A DNA stretch of 64,000 nt from Halobacillus ihumii (GCF_902726645.1 NZ_CACVAO010000001.1:372001-436000), one strand, 5' to 3'. Shown: positions 50,161-61,173, counted from the first letter of the stretch. Notes: a model not told the origin generated them from the letters alone. Made by a program: numbers and translations.

Positions 50161-51531
50161 TTAAGAATTTACAGACTGAGTAAGTGTGGGGAAGGAAATA
50201 GGATCATCAGAACCCTTTACTGACTTTTTACTTTTCTTCTCCTGTTCCTTCACTTCCTCCTCAACCTCTTCTTGAATCCCAAAGATTTGAGTAAAGAGAT
50301 GCAGAGATGCTTCAGCATCTGGCTGTGCAGCAAGTTCTTTTGCTTGCAGTATGGGATCTTTAAGCATCTGGTTGATAATACTCTTCGTATGCTTTCGCAA
50401 TACTTTCTTTTCCCGTTCTGTTAACTCAGGCATTTTTCTTTCAATACTGCTCATAGTCTCTGATTGGATCCCCAATGCTTTAGTACGAAGGGCAGAAATC
50501 ACAGGGATAACTCCAATTGTTTGAAGCCATTCTTTAAACTCTACAATTTCAGCTTCAATCATCAGTTCAATTTTTTCCGCAGCTTGCTTACGTACAGCTA
50601 AGTTCGCATCAACGATTCCTTGTAAATCGTCAATATCATAAAGAAAGACGCTCTCAAGTTCTTCTAAACGCGGATCAAGATCCCGGGGAACAGCTATATC
50701 CACAAAGAAAAGCGGTTTCCCTTTTCTAGATCGAAGGATAGGTTCCACCTGTTCATGTGTAAGTACATATTCAGACGAGCCGGTAGAACTGATCACGATA
50801 TCAGCATCCATTAATACTGATTCCAAATGATCCATAGTAGAAGCTTGTCCATTAAACTGATCAGCCACTACTTTAGCCTTCGACAACGTCCGGTTAAGCA
50901 CCGTGACCTTTCTGACACCGAAACCGTGGAGGTTCTTGGCAGTTAATTCTCCCATTTTCCCTGCCCCGATAATCACGATGTGTTTATGAACTAAATCACC
51001 GAATATTTTACGTGCCAACTCTACGGCTGCATAACTAACAGACACAGCATTATCCCCAATACTTGTGTCTTTGTGAGCTTTCTTCGCCATAGTCACGGCT
51101 TGCTTAAATAGTTGATTGAAAATAGTCCCTGTGGTATTTGCCTCTTGAGCTTTCAAGAAGACTTGCTTGACTTGACCTAGGATTTGCGTCTCACCCAGCA
51201 CCATTGAATCAAGACCAGAAGTCACACGCATTAAATGCTCCATAGCTCCATCCGCTTCATAAATAGAGAGAAATGAAGAAAATTCTTCTTTGTCAATATT
51301 AAACCAGTCAGCCAAAAACTGTTTAACATAATAGCGGCCAGTATGGAGTTGATCAACAACAGCAAAAATCTCTGTTCGATTGCATGTAGAAATGATTACA
51401 TTTTCAAGTACGCTTTTTTGTGAATTAAGCTTTTGCATCGCTTCCGTTAAACGCTCATCTGAAAATGTAAGTTTTTCTCGTATTTCCACAGGGGCTGTTT
51501 TATAGTTAAGACCTACTGCTAAAATGTGCAT
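50161..51531 (-). CDS. hemA: Glutamyl-tRNA reductase
   Basis: First committed step of haem synthesis by the C5 route. 456 residues: catalytic cysteine in [40 protein letters not shown]-binding [16 protein letters not shown] and a C-terminal dimerisation domain. ATG 51531 ([21 protein letters not shown]) has GGGGGTAG upstream. First gene of the hem operon. Confidence 0.97.
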   Translation of the reverse strand: MHILAVGLNYKTAPVEIREKLTFSDERLTEAMQKLNSQKSVLENVIISTCNRTEIFAVVDQLHTGRYYVKQFLADWFNIDKEEFSSFLSIYEADGAMEHLMRVTSGLDSMVLGETQILGQVKQVFLKAQEANTTGTIFNQLFKQAVTMAKKAHKDTSIGDNAVSVSYAAVELARKIFGDLVHKHIVIIGAGKMGELTAKNLHGFGVRKVTVLNRTLSKAKVVADQFNGQASTMDHLESVLMDADIVISSTGSSEYVLTHEQVEPILRSRKGKPLFFVDIAVPRDLDPRLEELESVFLYDIDDLQGIVDANLAVRKQAAEKIELMIEAEIVEFKEWLQTIGVIPVISALRTKALGIQSETMSSIERKMPELTEREKKVLRKHTKSIINQMLKDPILQAKELAAQPDAEASLHLFTQIFGIQEEVEEEVKEQEKKSKKSVKGSDDPISFPTLTQSVNS

Positions 51532-51576
51532 TTCATCTACCCCCATTTAACGTTCAAAACTATCTCATATAACTTG

Positions 51577-51585
51577 ATTATAACA
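51577..51585 (-). promoter_or_regulatory. Extended -10 promoter of the hem operon
   Basis: Minus strand TGTTATAAT (51577-51585) is a perfect extended -10; the -35 region is weak and A-rich. It lies about 46 bp before hemA. A PerR box overlaps hemA in B. subtilis; a half-site TTATAATCA is seen here but the second half does not match well. The rest of the 313-bp divergent spacer up to 51844 is AT-rich with no further recognised element. Confidence 0.6.
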
Positions 51586-51844
51586 TGAAACCTCGTATTT
51601 TTTTTGTGAAATTATGAACAGATTTTGAATCCCTTGTGATAGGATACATTTAGGTCCATTTATTACGTCAGGCTCTTAGATTAGAAACACTCTAAATTAA
51701 TAACTCGTCTGTAATATACCAGAACGAACAGGTAATCGCAAGAAATCAATTTTATAAAAGCTCACTGGACTTGAAATATTATGTTTTTTAACCTAATTGC
51801 TATAGTTAAATTCTAGAACTATGTATCTCTGGAGGTGTAATCAT

Positions 51845-52327
51845 TTGAAAAATACTGACTCCTTTGCCGGTTTTTTGCTAATCGGACTCGGACTGTACTT
51901 TCTTCTTCGACAGTTTAATATACCCTTTTTAAACCCTTTTTACTCATGGCCGACTATACTTATTATCATTGGGGCTGCCTTTCTTTTACATAGTTACTTG
52001 TCGCGTGATTTTGCGAATATTTTCACAGGGGTTCTGCTTCTCGGTTTAGGCGTGCATTTCCATGGCCAAGCCCACTACTCATTTTGGATTGACCATTGGG
52101 GCGTTTATCCATTTATTATAGGACTTGCTTTTCTGTTTAGATCTTTTAAAACTAAATCAGGTCTATTGCCAGGTCTCATATTAATAGCGATAGCGATTTT
52201 CGCGCTAGTCACCACCTCGAACCCCATTTGGTTTCGTTTCATTAACTTGTTGTTTGATTGGATAGAAAGTTTCTGGCCTGTAGTATTAATCGGATTTGGT
52301 GCTTATTTAATTTATAAAAAGAGGTAG
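51845..52327 (+). CDS. LiaI/LiaF-like four-helix membrane protein
   Basis: 160 residues with repeats of the LiaI-LiaF transmembrane-region type: FAGFLLIGLGLYFLLRQFNIPF, SWPTILIIIGAAFLLHSY, GVYPFIIGLAFLFRSF and FWPVVLIGFGAYLIYKKR. No C-terminal LiaF domain. The function is not known; in other species such proteins sense membrane stress. Start at TTG 51845, with GGAGG eight bases upstream, rather than the ATG at 51821. Divergent from hemA and convergent with the ABC operon. B. subtilis has a membrane protein gene (ysxD) in this neighbourhood that may be the counterpart. Confidence 0.78.
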   Translation: MKNTDSFAGFLLIGLGLYFLLRQFNIPFLNPFYSWPTILIIIGAAFLLHSYLSRDFANIFTGVLLLGLGVHFHGQAHYSFWIDHWGVYPFIIGLAFLFRSFKTKSGLLPGLILIAIAIFALVTTSNPIWFRFINLLFDWIESFWPVVLIGFGAYLIYKKR

Positions 52328-52361
52328 CTATTAACATACTTACCGACTGGAAGCTACTTAA

Positions 52362-52389
52362 AAATCCCCGCTTCTGCAAGCGGGGATTT
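52362..52389. terminator. Bidirectional terminator
   Basis: Perfect 12-bp stem AAATCCCCGCTT (52362-52373) with AAGCGGGGATTT (52378-52389), four-base loop. It serves both the LiaI/LiaF-like gene and the convergent ABC operon. Confidence 0.88.
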
Positions 52390-52393
52390 GACA

Positions 52394-53134
52394 TTATAAA
52401 ATAGAACTTAAAAAAGCTTGAGTCCGTTTTTCCTTAGGATTATCGAAAATTTCATTTGGCTGGCCTGCTTCAACAATTCTTCCATCGTGCATGTAGACGA
52501 CGCGATCTGCTACTTCACGGGCAAATCCCATTTCATGTGTTACCACAACCATCGTCATCCCTTCTCGAGCTAAATCCTTCATCGTTTGTAACACTTCACC
52601 AACAAGCTCAGGGTCCAAAGCGGAGGTGGGTTCATCAAACAACATAATTTCTGGTTTCATAGCAAGAGCGCGCGCGATTGCTACTCGTTGCTTTTGGCCC
52701 CCGGACAAGCGGGATGGGTAGTCATTTGCTTTATCTTCAAGACCTACCTTGAGAAGCAATTCTTTACCTTCTTCGATTGCCTTAGCTTTCATAATTCTCT
52801 TAACTTGGATCGGTGCTTCAATAACATTTTCCAACACTGTTTTATGAGGGAACAAATTAAAGTGCTGAAACACCATGCCTACTTTTTGCCTGACTTCATT
52901 TAAATTATCTTTCTTTGGATCTACGTCTTCTCCCCTTATAATAACCTCTCCGCTATTCTTCATTTCAAGGAAGTTCAAGCAACGAAGCATGGTACTCTTG
53001 CCAGAGCCACTAGCTCCGATTAATACAACCACTTCACTTTCATTTACATTAAAGTCAATATCCTTAAGAACATGCAAATTACCAAAATATTTATTTAATT
53101 GTTCTACACGAATCATTTCTTTAGTTTTAAGCAA
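52394..53134 (-). CDS. Polar amino-acid ABC transporter, ATP-binding protein
   Basis: 246 residues with Walker [13 protein letters not shown], signature [15 protein letters not shown], Walker [17 protein letters not shown] and the H-loop VVVTHEMG, like GlnQ/ArtM. Start at a TTG (53134) behind GGAGGG; an ATG at 53116 has no ribosome site. Third gene of the SBP-permease-ATPase operon. Substrate (Gln, Arg, cystine or other) is not determinable. Confidence 0.93.
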   Translation of the reverse strand: MLKTKEMIRVEQLNKYFGNLHVLKDIDFNVNESEVVVLIGASGSGKSTMLRCLNFLEMKNSGEVIIRGEDVDPKKDNLNEVRQKVGMVFQHFNLFPHKTVLENVIEAPIQVKRIMKAKAIEEGKELLLKVGLEDKANDYPSRLSGGQKQRVAIARALAMKPEIMLFDEPTSALDPELVGEVLQTMKDLAREGMTMVVVTHEMGFAREVADRVVYMHDGRIVEAGQPNEIFDNPKEKRTQAFLSSIL

Positions 53135-53152
53135 ATTACTTCACCCTCCTCA

Positions 53153-53812
53153 TTAATCACTTACTGCTAACTTCTTCTCGATTAAGCTTACTAAAATCGT
53201 AAGCAAGAATACAAGAATTAAATAGTACACAGCACTAACAAGCAACCATGTCATATAATCAAACGTATTAGCTCCCTGAGTTGTCGCGACAGCGAAAATT
53301 TCCGCAACACCCACAAACGCAGCTAAGGAAGAGTCCTTTAAACCAATGATAAACTGGTTTCCAAGGGGAGGCAGCGCTCGTCTAAATGCTTGTGGCAATA
53401 TAATTCGGCGCATCGTTAATGAACGGCTCATCCCAAGTGAGCGACCAGCCTCAGTTTGTCCCTTGCCAATCGACTGAATAGAACCTCGAAATATTTCCGC
53501 AATATAGGCCCCATTGTGAAACGCAAGTCCTAGAGATACAGCCCAGAAACCACTCATCATCCAAATTTCAGTAAGTCCGTAGTAGAATACAAAAATTTGC
53601 ACAATAAGCGGAGTACCGCGAACAATGTAAATATATATATTGGCTGCCCACATTAAAGGTTTAATAGCTGAAATCTTTAATAGAGCAAAAAGTAATCCAA
53701 TAAAGACGGCTAAAAAAATAGAAACTGCTGTCAGCTTTAACGTCATAAACGCAGCTTCGATAAAAATCCCACGACTTTCTACCAAAGCTCCAAAGAATCC
53801 ACTATATTCCAT
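53153..53812 (-). CDS. Polar amino-acid ABC transporter, permease
   Basis: 219 residues of the His/Glu/Gln/Arg/opine permease type, about five helices, with the EAA loop EAGRSLGMSRSLTMRRIILPQAFRRALPPLGNQ. ATG 53812 has AAAGGGAG upstream. Separated from the binding-protein gene by a hairpin. Confidence 0.93.
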   Translation of the reverse strand: MEYSGFFGALVESRGIFIEAAFMTLKLTAVSIFLAVFIGLLFALLKISAIKPLMWAANIYIYIVRGTPLIVQIFVFYYGLTEIWMMSGFWAVSLGLAFHNGAYIAEIFRGSIQSIGKGQTEAGRSLGMSRSLTMRRIILPQAFRRALPPLGNQFIIGLKDSSLAAFVGVAEIFAVATTQGANTFDYMTWLLVSAVYYLILVFLLTILVSLIEKKLAVSD

Positions 53813-53832
53813 AAATCCACTCCCTTTCAAGT

Positions 53833-53860
53833 GAAAAAGAGTACGCAATGCGCACTCTTT
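53833..53860 (-). terminator. Intra-operon hairpin between binding protein and permease genes
   Basis: Minus strand stem of up to 12 bp (AAAGAGTGCGCA with TGCGTACTCTTT, one wobble), followed by TTC and the permease ribosome site. Probably a partial terminator or 3' stabiliser letting the binding protein be made in excess. Confidence 0.6.
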
Positions 53861-53888
53861 ATTCAGGTCTTACCCATAATTAAATAGT

Positions 53889-54701
53889 TCACTCAGGCAC
53901 AGTTGTAATATCGTCATTAAAGTATTTTTCGCTAATTTCAGTTAACGTACCATTTTCGCGTAGAGTTTCTAAGGCAGCATTGATGTCCTCAAGCAGTTTA
54001 TCCTTACCTTTGGCGACAGCAATTGCCTGGTCACTGCGTTCAATCATCTTTTTACCTTCAATTTCGAGCCCCTGACCTATGGCTTCTTTCCCTGTTAAGA
54101 AGTCAGTGATCACAGCATCATGTCTGCCTTTAGCTAATGCTTGTAAGGCTACAACATCACTATCATAAACTTTCACATTTTCCGTTACGTCTTCAGCAAA
54201 TTTAACGTAAGTAGAACCTTTTGATACGGCTATTTCAAGACCTTCCAAATCTTCAAGTGTTTTATAATCACTACCTGGCCTCGTAAAGATTTGAGCCCCT
54301 GAATAATAGTATGGCGTCGAAAAATTCACTTCTTTGGCGCGCTCTTCTGTGATCGTATGACTGGCTACCGCGATGTCATATCGGCCCGTTTTAACCCCTT
54401 CAACAATCGCAGCAAATTTAGACTTCTCTTGGGCAGGTTCTAACCCCAGTTCTTTTGCGACTGCATTTCCGACATCAATGTCAAAACCTGTCATCTCTCC
54501 CCCTGTGGTCATGCTAAATGGACGAAATTCTCCAGAGGCAGCAAACGTTAATTTCCCTTCTTCCACAAGATCATAACCAGAAGAAGATTCCCCTGAACCA
54601 TCTGAACTAGAAGTTGCTTCTTCTTCACCATTACTACCGCAAGCTGCAAGTGTGAAGATCATTAGACTTCCAAGTAAAATAGTAAATAATAATTTTTTCA
54701 T
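53889..54701 (-). CDS. Polar amino-acid ABC transporter, substrate-binding lipoprotein
   Basis: 270 residues: signal peptide with lipobox LAAC (MKKLLFTILLGSLMIFTLAAC), Ser/Glu-rich linker, then a type-II periplasmic-binding fold (SBP_bac_3) with LTFAASGEFRPFSMTTGGEMTGFDIDVGNAVAKELG and the ligand-site region YDIAVASHTITEERAKEVNFSTPYY. First gene of the operon; good promoter upstream. Confidence 0.93.
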   Translation of the reverse strand: MKKLLFTILLGSLMIFTLAACGSNGEEEATSSSDGSGESSSGYDLVEEGKLTFAASGEFRPFSMTTGGEMTGFDIDVGNAVAKELGLEPAQEKSKFAAIVEGVKTGRYDIAVASHTITEERAKEVNFSTPYYYSGAQIFTRPGSDYKTLEDLEGLEIAVSKGSTYVKFAEDVTENVKVYDSDVVALQALAKGRHDAVITDFLTGKEAIGQGLEIEGKKMIERSDQAIAVAKGKDKLLEDINAALETLRENGTLTEISEKYFNDDITTVPE

Positions 54702-54742
54702 AAGTTCTAAAATCTCCCCCCATTTTTATTGCGACACCTTTA

Positions 54743-54776
54743 TAGTATATACTAAATTCTGATTTTTCCCAAAATT
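54743..54776 (-). promoter_or_regulatory. Promoter and putative operators of the ABC operon
   Basis: Minus strand: TTGGGA (54767-54772), 17 bp, TATACT (54744-54749). The -10 lies in the palindrome TAGTATATACTA (54743-54754), and the -35 overlaps AATTTTGGGAAAAAT (54762-54776), which matches the CodY box at 12 of 15 positions. Both are candidate repressor sites; inferred from sequence only. Confidence 0.5.
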
Positions 54777-54926
54777 TGAATTATACTAAAATCCTTTATA
54801 TTATGAGAAAATGCATAGGTTATTTTCCAATACCTGGACAATCCTCCTGAATCCCGCTGTATCCTCTAAATAACAAGTTTGAATCAATCTCATAATTATT
54901 CCTTTTAAAAATACGAAGGTTTGCAA

Positions 54927-54955
54927 TAAAAAAGGAACCACCTACAAGGTGGTCC
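54927..54955 (-). terminator. Terminator after ysxC
   Basis: Minus strand: GGACCACC pairs with GGTGGTTCC, followed by TTTTTT. Directly after the ysxC stop. Confidence 0.85.
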
Positions 54956-54965
54956 CAGTTATCGA

Positions 54966-55559
54966 TTAATCATTTCCATTTAAATATTCAAGCATTGTTG
55001 TCCAGGCCAATTCCTTCCCTTCTCCTGTTTCAGAAGAAAAGGGAATAAGCACATCGTCTGCTTCCATCTCAAGCGTTTCATTAATTATTTTCAATTGCTT
55101 TTTACGCTGTCCTTTTTTTATCTTATCCAGTTTAGTGGCAATGACCATAACCGGAAGCTCAAAATGTTTCAAATAATCATACATTAGGCAATCGTCTTCA
55201 GTAGGCTTGTGACGGCTATCAATCACTAGAGCAGCAGCTCGAAGCTGCTCTCTTTCGGAAAAGTACTCCTCCATCATTTTGCCCCATTTGGCACGCTCCT
55301 TTTTTGATACCTTAGCATAGCCATAGCCCGGGACATCTACAAAATGAAATCTTTCATTAATTTTATAGAAATTTAATGTTTGCGTTTTTCCTGGCTTGGA
55401 AGAGGTTCTTGCCAGGTTCTTTCTCTGTATCATTTTATTAATAAAAGAGGATTTCCCCACGTTAGAGCGGCCTGCCAAAGCAATCTCTGGTATAGGTTCT
55501 TTTGGATATTGCTTCTTGCTCGCCGCACTTATTATTATTTCAGCCTGATTAACTTTCAT
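54966..55559 (-). CDS. ysxC: Ribosome biogenesis GTPase YsxC (EngB)
   Basis: Essential GTPase for 50S assembly. 197 residues: [14 protein letters not shown] (G1), GKTQTLNFY (G2), DVPGYG (G3), ATKLDK (G4) and SSETGEG (G5). ATG 55559 ([19 protein letters not shown]) overlaps the lon stop by 11 bp; coupled with lon as in B. subtilis. Confidence 0.96.
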   Translation of the reverse strand: MKVNQAEIIISAASKKQYPKEPIPEIALAGRSNVGKSSFINKMIQRKNLARTSSKPGKTQTLNFYKINERFHFVDVPGYGYAKVSKKERAKWGKMMEEYFSEREQLRAAALVIDSRHKPTEDDCLMYDYLKHFELPVMVIATKLDKIKKGQRKKQLKIINETLEMEADDVLIPFSSETGEGKELAWTTMLEYLNGND

Positions 55560-57879
55560 GATTTTCAGCCGCCAATGCCTCATCAAGGACTTCATCTAAA
55601 TGTTTCACAGGGATGAAGGTCAACCCTTCTCTTACACTCTCAGGGATATCCTCCAAGTCTTTTTCATTTTCAGCAGGGATAATAATAGTTGAAAGTCCTG
55701 CACGATGGGCACTTAAGGATTTTTGTTTTAGTCCACCTATAGGTAGAACTCGACCTCTTAGTGTTATTTCCCCAGTCATTCCTACTTCTTTACGAACAGG
55801 ACGACCTGTAAGAGCCGAAACGAGGGCAGTGGCCATTGTTATCCCTGCAGAAGGGCCATCTTTTGGAGTTGCTCCTTCAGGGACATGAATATGAATATCA
55901 TTCTTCTCTACAAACTCCGGATCAATATGAAGGTCATCTGCCCTGGAGCGAATATAGCTGAAGGCAGCTTGTGCTGACTCCTTCATAACATCTCCAAGTT
56001 TACCGGTCAGCGTCAAGTTTCCTTTACCAGGATAAATGGATACTTCAATGGATAATGTATCCCCACCCGCAGCAGTGTACGCTAAACCTGTTGCTGCGCC
56101 AACTTGGTCTTCCAATTCAGCTTGTCCATAACGAAATGGAGGGCGGCCAAGAAGTTCTTCAAGTTGGTTCTCCGTAACAATTACGCGTTTCTTCTCTTTG
56201 GCTACAATAATCTTTGCAGCCTTTCGGCAGACACTGGCCAATTGTCTTTCAAGATTACGGACACCTGCCTCACGAGTATATCTTCGAATCAGCTTTAATA
56301 GAGCTTGTTCTTTAAATTGAATCTGACTTTTAGTCAGTCCATTTTCTTTAATTTGTTTAGGAAGCAAATGTTCTTTAGCTATGTGAAGTTTTTCTACTTC
56401 AGTATATCCAGCAATCGAAATAACTTCCATACGGTCAAGCAATGGCCCTGGAATAGAGGTCATCGTATTTGCAGTTGCTACAAACATTACTTTTGATAAA
56501 TCATAATGCTCCTCGATAAAGTGATCACTAAAGGTGCTGTTTTGTTCTGGATCGAGTACTTCGAGCATAGCTGAGGAAGGATCTCCTCGAAAGTCACTGG
56601 CCATTTTATCAATTTCATCTAAGAGGAAGACGGGATTAACCGTTTCAGCACGCTTCATCCCCTGGATAATTCGTCCTGGCATTGCTCCAATATAGGTTCT
56701 TCTATGGCCGCGGATTTCAGCTTCATCACGGATACCACCTAAAGATATCCTGACAAAATGGCGGTTAATTGCACGACTAATTGATTTGGCCAGAGACGTT
56801 TTGCCAACTCCCGGCGGCCCTACTAAACAAAGGATCGGGCCCTTAATGGACTGTGTAAGCTGTTGAACAGCCAAGTACTCCAAAACACGTTCTTTAACTT
56901 TCTCCAATCCATAATGGTCTTCATCGAGGATTTTCTCAGCATGAGTCACATCGAGGTTATCCTCCGTCTCCTCGGTCCAAGGCAGGGCTACCAGCCATTC
57001 GATATAATTTCGAATGACTGAACTTTCCGCAGAACTTTGCGGAACTTTTTCATACCTTCCTAATTCCTTTTCTGCTATAGCTTCTACTCTTTCCGGCATT
57101 TGTGCTTCTTCTATCTTTTCACGAAGCTGGGCTACTTCCCCGGTTTTACCGTCCTTGTCGCCCAGCTCACTCTGAATGGCTTTCATTTGTTCCCGTAAGT
57201 AATATTCTTTTTGTGTTTTCTCCATTGATTTCTTAACATGCTGGCCAATTTTTTGTTCAATCTGAAGGACATCACGTTCATTTCCGATGATCTCGATTAA
57301 ATGTTTTAAACGTGCTTTCACATTTTCGATTTCTAAAACACTTTGCTTGTCTTTAATCTTAATAGGCAAGTGTGAGGAGATTAGATCTGCTAAATGACTT
57401 GAGTCATCGATATCAGAAACTGTGTTATATGTTTCTTGGCTTACTTTTTTAGAAACTTTTACATATTGTTCAAACTGACTAAGTAATGTTCTCATTAATG
57501 CTTCTTCTTCATTAGCATCTTCATGAACGTCGTTCAGTTTTATAATATCTGCCTTATATAGTTCTTCCCCTTCGGTAATATGTTCTATGGAAGCCCGATA
57601 CAATCCTTCCACCAATACACGATTGGTACCGTTAGGAAGCTTCACCATTTGTTTCACAGTGGCTACCGTACCTACGTCATATAGGTCTTCAGCAGTTGGT
57701 TCATCAATATTCATTTCCTTTTGTGAAACAAGAAACACTTCATTGTCCTCCATCATTGCCTGTTCTAAAGCTTGAACAGATTTATCTCTGCCTACATCAA
57801 GGTGCAATACCATCGATGGGTACACCAGTAATCCTCTTAAAGGTAGGAGGGGAATTTGAGTTCTCATTTGTTCTGTCAA
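55549..57879 (-). CDS. lonA: ATP-dependent protease Lon (LonA)
   Basis: AAA+ serine protease of 776 residues degrading misfolded and regulatory proteins. N-terminal substrate-binding LON domain, coiled coil, Walker [16 protein letters not shown], Walker [11 protein letters not shown] and the catalytic Ser-Lys region [20 protein letters not shown] 57879 has GGAGG eight bases before it and is preferred over the GTG that lies inside that site. Own sigma-A promoter. The second Lon paralogue (lonB) that sits next to it in B. subtilis is absent. Confidence 0.97.
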   Translation of the reverse strand: MTEQMRTQIPLLPLRGLLVYPSMVLHLDVGRDKSVQALEQAMMEDNEVFLVSQKEMNIDEPTAEDLYDVGTVATVKQMVKLPNGTNRVLVEGLYRASIEHITEGEELYKADIIKLNDVHEDANEEEALMRTLLSQFEQYVKVSKKVSQETYNTVSDIDDSSHLADLISSHLPIKIKDKQSVLEIENVKARLKHLIEIIGNERDVLQIEQKIGQHVKKSMEKTQKEYYLREQMKAIQSELGDKDGKTGEVAQLREKIEEAQMPERVEAIAEKELGRYEKVPQSSAESSVIRNYIEWLVALPWTEETEDNLDVTHAEKILDEDHYGLEKVKERVLEYLAVQQLTQSIKGPILCLVGPPGVGKTSLAKSISRAINRHFVRISLGGIRDEAEIRGHRRTYIGAMPGRIIQGMKRAETVNPVFLLDEIDKMASDFRGDPSSAMLEVLDPEQNSTFSDHFIEEHYDLSKVMFVATANTMTSIPGPLLDRMEVISIAGYTEVEKLHIAKEHLLPKQIKENGLTKSQIQFKEQALLKLIRRYTREAGVRNLERQLASVCRKAAKIIVAKEKKRVIVTENQLEELLGRPPFRYGQAELEDQVGAATGLAYTAAGGDTLSIEVSIYPGKGNLTLTGKLGDVMKESAQAAFSYIRSRADDLHIDPEFVEKNDIHIHVPEGATPKDGPSAGITMATALVSALTGRPVRKEVGMTGEITLRGRVLPIGGLKQKSLSAHRAGLSTIIIPAENEKDLEDIPESVREGLTFIPVKHLDEVLDEALAAENHES

Positions 57880-57915
57880 AGCTTGCACCTCCGATTAATG
57901 CGAATTCGTATATTT

Positions 57916-57944
57916 ATCATATAGAAATCTAATTAGAATGTAAA
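57916..57944 (-). promoter_or_regulatory. Sigma-A promoter of lon
   Basis: Minus strand: TTTACA (57939-57944), 17 bp, TATGAT (57916-57921), about 37 bp before the lon start. No CtsR box (GGTCAAA repeats) or CIRCE element seen nearby. Confidence 0.7.
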
Positions 57945-58064
57945 ACGTTAGCCTTAGGGAAAAAGCCCTTAGACAAACGTGTTTTTAACAGCTTATTCTA
58001 TGCCTATTATGAGCCAACAACTTGCAAATCATGCTTATATGTACGAATACCTCTTCTGTAATAT

Positions 58065-58101
58065 AGAAGCCGCGCTACATTCAATACGTAGCGCGGCTTC
58101 T
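58065..58101 (-). terminator. Hairpin terminator after clpX
   Basis: Perfect 14-bp stem (58065-58078 with 58088-58101), GC-rich, nine-base loop. The minus-strand tail (ATATTAC) is not a T run, so termination may be weak or the hairpin may protect the 3' end. Confidence 0.6.
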
Positions 58102-58127
58102 AGCTAAGAAGAGATGATGTTTAAAGA

Positions 58128-59405
58128 TTAGGCACTTTCTCTCGGTGTTTCCTTATTCTCATCCTCAACTGAACCATCTGTCAAAATCAATTTAGGATGA
58201 CTTTTTTCAGCTGTTACCGTATCTTTTGTAATAATACATTTTTCAATATCATCTCGAGAAGGCAGGTCATACATGACATCCAGCATGATCCCTTCAATAA
58301 TTGAACGAAGTCCACGGGCTCCAGTTTTCCGCTCGATTGCCAACTTGGCAATTTCACGAAGAGCTTCTTCTTCAAACTCAAGCTCAACATGATCAATTTG
58401 CAGAAGCTTCTGATACTGTTTGACGAGAGCATTTTTTGGTTTTGTTAAAATTTCTACTAACGCTTCCTCATCGAGTTGTTCAAGACTTCCAATTACCGGC
58501 AAACGGCCAATGAACTCAGGGATAAGACCATAACTTAACAGGTCTTCTGGAAGCACTTTAGTCAATAATTCACTCTTCTCATCATCAACTTCCACCTGAC
58601 CTGAACCAAAACCGATAACTTTCTTTCCTAAGCGGCGTTTAATGATTTGTTCAATTCCGTCAAATGCGCCACCCACAACAAACAATACGTTTGTCGTATC
58701 AATTTGAATAAATTCTTGATGAGGATGCTTTCTTCCGCCTTGAGGAGGGACGCTTGCCTGTGTACCTTCTAGAATTTTAAGTAAGGCTTGCTGTACACCT
58801 TCCCCTGAAACATCCCTTGTGATAGATGGATTTTCAGATTTACGGGCCACTTTATCTATTTCATCGATATATATAATTCCCTTTTCGGCTTTCTCAACAT
58901 CATAGTCAGCTGCCTGGATTAGTTTGAGTAAAATGTTCTCAACATCCTCCCCAACATATCCAGCTTCTGTTAATGATGTGGCGTCAGCAATTGCAAATGG
59001 TACATTCAAGATCCTTGCAAGTGTCTGAGCAAGTAAAGTCTTACCGCTCCCCGTCGGGCCAAGCATAAGAATGTTACTTTTTGCCAGCTCAACTTCATCG
59101 TTCTTAACTCCGGCGTTAATTCTCTTATAATGATTATAGACAGCTACAGATAAATTCTTTTTAGCCTGGTCCTGCCCGATCACATAATCATTAAGAATGC
59201 CGCGAATTTCTTGAGGTTTAGGAACTTCTTTAAACTCCACTTCCTCTTCATTACCCAGTTCTTCTTCAACGATTTCTGTACAAAGTTCAATACATTCGTC
59301 ACATATATAAACTCCAGGCCCGGCTACAAGCTTACGGACTTGTTCCTGACTCTTACCGCAGAAAGAGCATTTAAGCTGACCTTTTTCTTCATTAAATTTA
59401 AACAT
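58128..59405 (-). CDS. clpX: ClpX, ATPase subunit of the Clp protease
   Basis: Unfoldase for ClpP. 425 residues: zinc-binding domain [15 protein letters not shown]...CDEC at the start, Walker [17 protein letters not shown], Walker [10 protein letters not shown], sensor [18 protein letters not shown] and the sensor-2 region GARGLRSI. The IGF-type loop that contacts ClpP is present ([13 protein letters not shown]). ATG 59405 preceded by AAGGGG; the GTG at 59414 overlaps that site. Between tig and lon, the usual order. Confidence 0.98.
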   Translation of the reverse strand: MFKFNEEKGQLKCSFCGKSQEQVRKLVAGPGVYICDECIELCTEIVEEELGNEEEVEFKEVPKPQEIRGILNDYVIGQDQAKKNLSVAVYNHYKRINAGVKNDEVELAKSNILMLGPTGSGKTLLAQTLARILNVPFAIADATSLTEAGYVGEDVENILLKLIQAADYDVEKAEKGIIYIDEIDKVARKSENPSITRDVSGEGVQQALLKILEGTQASVPPQGGRKHPHQEFIQIDTTNVLFVVGGAFDGIEQIIKRRLGKKVIGFGSGQVEVDDEKSELLTKVLPEDLLSYGLIPEFIGRLPVIGSLEQLDEEALVEILTKPKNALVKQYQKLLQIDHVELEFEEEALREIAKLAIERKTGARGLRSIIEGIMLDVMYDLPSRDDIEKCIITKDTVTAEKSHPKLILTDGSVEDENKETPRESA

Positions 59406-59484
59406 ATCATTCACCCCTTAATAAAATAACGCAATATGCGCCTGGTAATTATCCTAGGCATTCGAGCATCAGTTTCTTTTGCTC

Positions 59485-59493
59485 ATCATACCA
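59485..59493 (-). promoter_or_regulatory. Extended -10 promoter of clpX
   Basis: Minus strand TGGTATGAT (59485-59493), with a T-rich -35 region about 17 bp upstream. It lies 80 bp before clpX. The rest of the tig-clpX spacer (59406-59678) is AT-rich without a recognised gene. Confidence 0.45.
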
Positions 59494-59678
59494 GATTCAT
59501 GTAAAACAAAAAAGCAATACCTTTTCAGAGGTGTGCGAATCCCGATGCATCATCCTCATTATGTAGATTTATAATCAATAAGTCAAACATTAGCCGCTCT
59601 ACTATTATATGTAAAAAAACAGGTAGTTCATTCATGTTTTAACTAATTTTTATTACTTTATGTACAAGAATATATGAG

Positions 59679-59707
59679 AAGACAAGGAACAATCTGCCCC
59701 TTGTCTT
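59679..59707 (-). terminator. Terminator-like hairpin after tig
   Basis: Stem AAGACAAGG (59679-59687) with CCTTGTCTT (59699-59707), 11-base loop, weak T tail. Directly after the tig stop. Confidence 0.55.
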
Positions 59708-59716
59708 CCTAGCTTA

Positions 59717-61003
59717 CTATTCTGTTTTGCTGTTATCAACTAAAACCTCAATTGCTTTACGTACCTTAAGATCTTCTTTAATCATGTCAGTGTTTCCACC
59801 AAGCATTTGAGTGAGTTGTTCCACATCAGTCTGATACATAGAAGCCATGTTTTCAAGCTCTGACTTCACGTCTTCTTCAGAAGCTTCCACATCCTCTTCA
59901 ATAGCAATAGCTTCTAAAGTAAGGTTTGTTTTCACACGTTTGCCGGCATCTTCTGCCATTTGCTCACGCAGTGCATCTTCATCCTGACCTGTGAACTGGA
60001 AGTACATGTCTTTAGTCATGCCCTGCATTTGCAGACGCTGTTCGAATTCGCTAACCATGCGATCGAGTTCAGTATCAACCATAGCTTGAGGAATTTCAAC
60101 TTCTGCATTTTCACTGGCTTTTTGAACAAGTGTATCACGCTTGTGATTGTCAGCTTCTGTTTTCTTTTGCTCCTCAAGGCGCTCACGTGTTTTCTTCTTA
60201 AGTTCTTCTAAGGATTCTACTTCTTCATCGACATCTTTCGCTAATTCATCATCAAGTTCAGGAAGTTCTTTTCCTTTTACTTCATGAATTTTCACTTTGA
60301 AAGTAGCTTCTTTCCCGGCTAGCTCTTCTGCATGATATTCCTCTGGGAACGTGACTTCAACTTCTGTCTCTTCTCCAGATTTCTTACCTGAAAGCTGTTC
60401 TTCGAAGCCTGGAATAAAGGAACCGGAGCCGATTTCTAGTGAATAGTTGTCAGCTTGTCCTCCTTCAAAAGCTTCTCCATCAACAAAGCCTTCAAAGTCC
60501 ATCACGACAGTATCTCCGTCTTCTACTTCGCCGTCCTCTTTTACAACTAGTTCAGCTTGCTTTTCCTGAAGTTGTTTCAGTTCATTCTCAACGTCTTCAT
60601 CTGTTACCTCTGTGCTAAGCTCTTCAACTTCAAGACCTTTATAGTCACCTAGTTTAACTTCAGGCTTAACTATAACTTCTGCAGAGAAAACTAATGGTTC
60701 ATTCTTCTCGATTTGTTTCACGTCAACTTCTGGACGATCAACTGGCTCAATTCCTGTTTCTTCCACAGCATCTGAATATGCCTTCGGAAGAACAATGTCG
60801 AGAGCATCTTGATAAAGTGATTCTACTCCGAAGCGTTGTTCAAACAGTTTACGTGGTACTTTCCCTTTACGGAATCCAGGAACCTGTACCTGTTTTACTA
60901 CTTTTTTAAAAGCTTCATCAAGAGCCTTGTTGAAATCCTCTACAGGTACTTCAACTGTAAGTGTCCCCTGATTCCCTTCTTGCTTTTCCCATTTTGCTGA
61001 CAT
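59717..61003 (-). CDS. tig: Trigger factor
   Basis: Ribosome-bound chaperone and prolyl isomerase for nascent proteins. 428 residues: ribosome-binding domain with [25 protein letters not shown]-type PPIase domain ([45 protein letters not shown]) and helical C-terminal domain. Very acidic. ATG 61003 behind GGAGGG. Strong promoter upstream. Confidence 0.98.
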   Translation of the reverse strand: MSAKWEKQEGNQGTLTVEVPVEDFNKALDEAFKKVVKQVQVPGFRKGKVPRKLFEQRFGVESLYQDALDIVLPKAYSDAVEETGIEPVDRPEVDVKQIEKNEPLVFSAEVIVKPEVKLGDYKGLEVEELSTEVTDEDVENELKQLQEKQAELVVKEDGEVEDGDTVVMDFEGFVDGEAFEGGQADNYSLEIGSGSFIPGFEEQLSGKKSGEETEVEVTFPEEYHAEELAGKEATFKVKIHEVKGKELPELDDELAKDVDEEVESLEELKKKTRERLEEQKKTEADNHKRDTLVQKASENAEVEIPQAMVDTELDRMVSEFEQRLQMQGMTKDMYFQFTGQDEDALREQMAEDAGKRVKTNLTLEAIAIEEDVEASEEDVKSELENMASMYQTDVEQLTQMLGGNTDMIKEDLKVRKAIEVLVDNSKTE

Positions 61004-61105
61004 AAAATTCCCTCCAACATCTATAAATTCCTTTTTTCGTCCAAAGACGACCATTAGGCGATTCTATGATTCTATATACACACGAATCTCATTTGCAACC
61101 CCTAC

Positions 61106-61133
61106 ATTATAACACAAACATATACGCTTTCAA
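61106..61133 (-). promoter_or_regulatory. Promoter of tig
   Basis: Minus strand: TTGAAA (61128-61133), 16 bp, TATAAT (61106-61111), with extended TGTTATAAT. About 100-bp leader before tig. Confidence 0.75.
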
Positions 61134-61173
61134 CATTTGAAATTGTTCATGTCTAAAATAGGATGAACATCAA

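Noticed and set aside
51577..51600. PerR box at the hemA promoter
   Set aside because: Only one half-site matches; the second half is shifted and mismatched, so not called as a feature.
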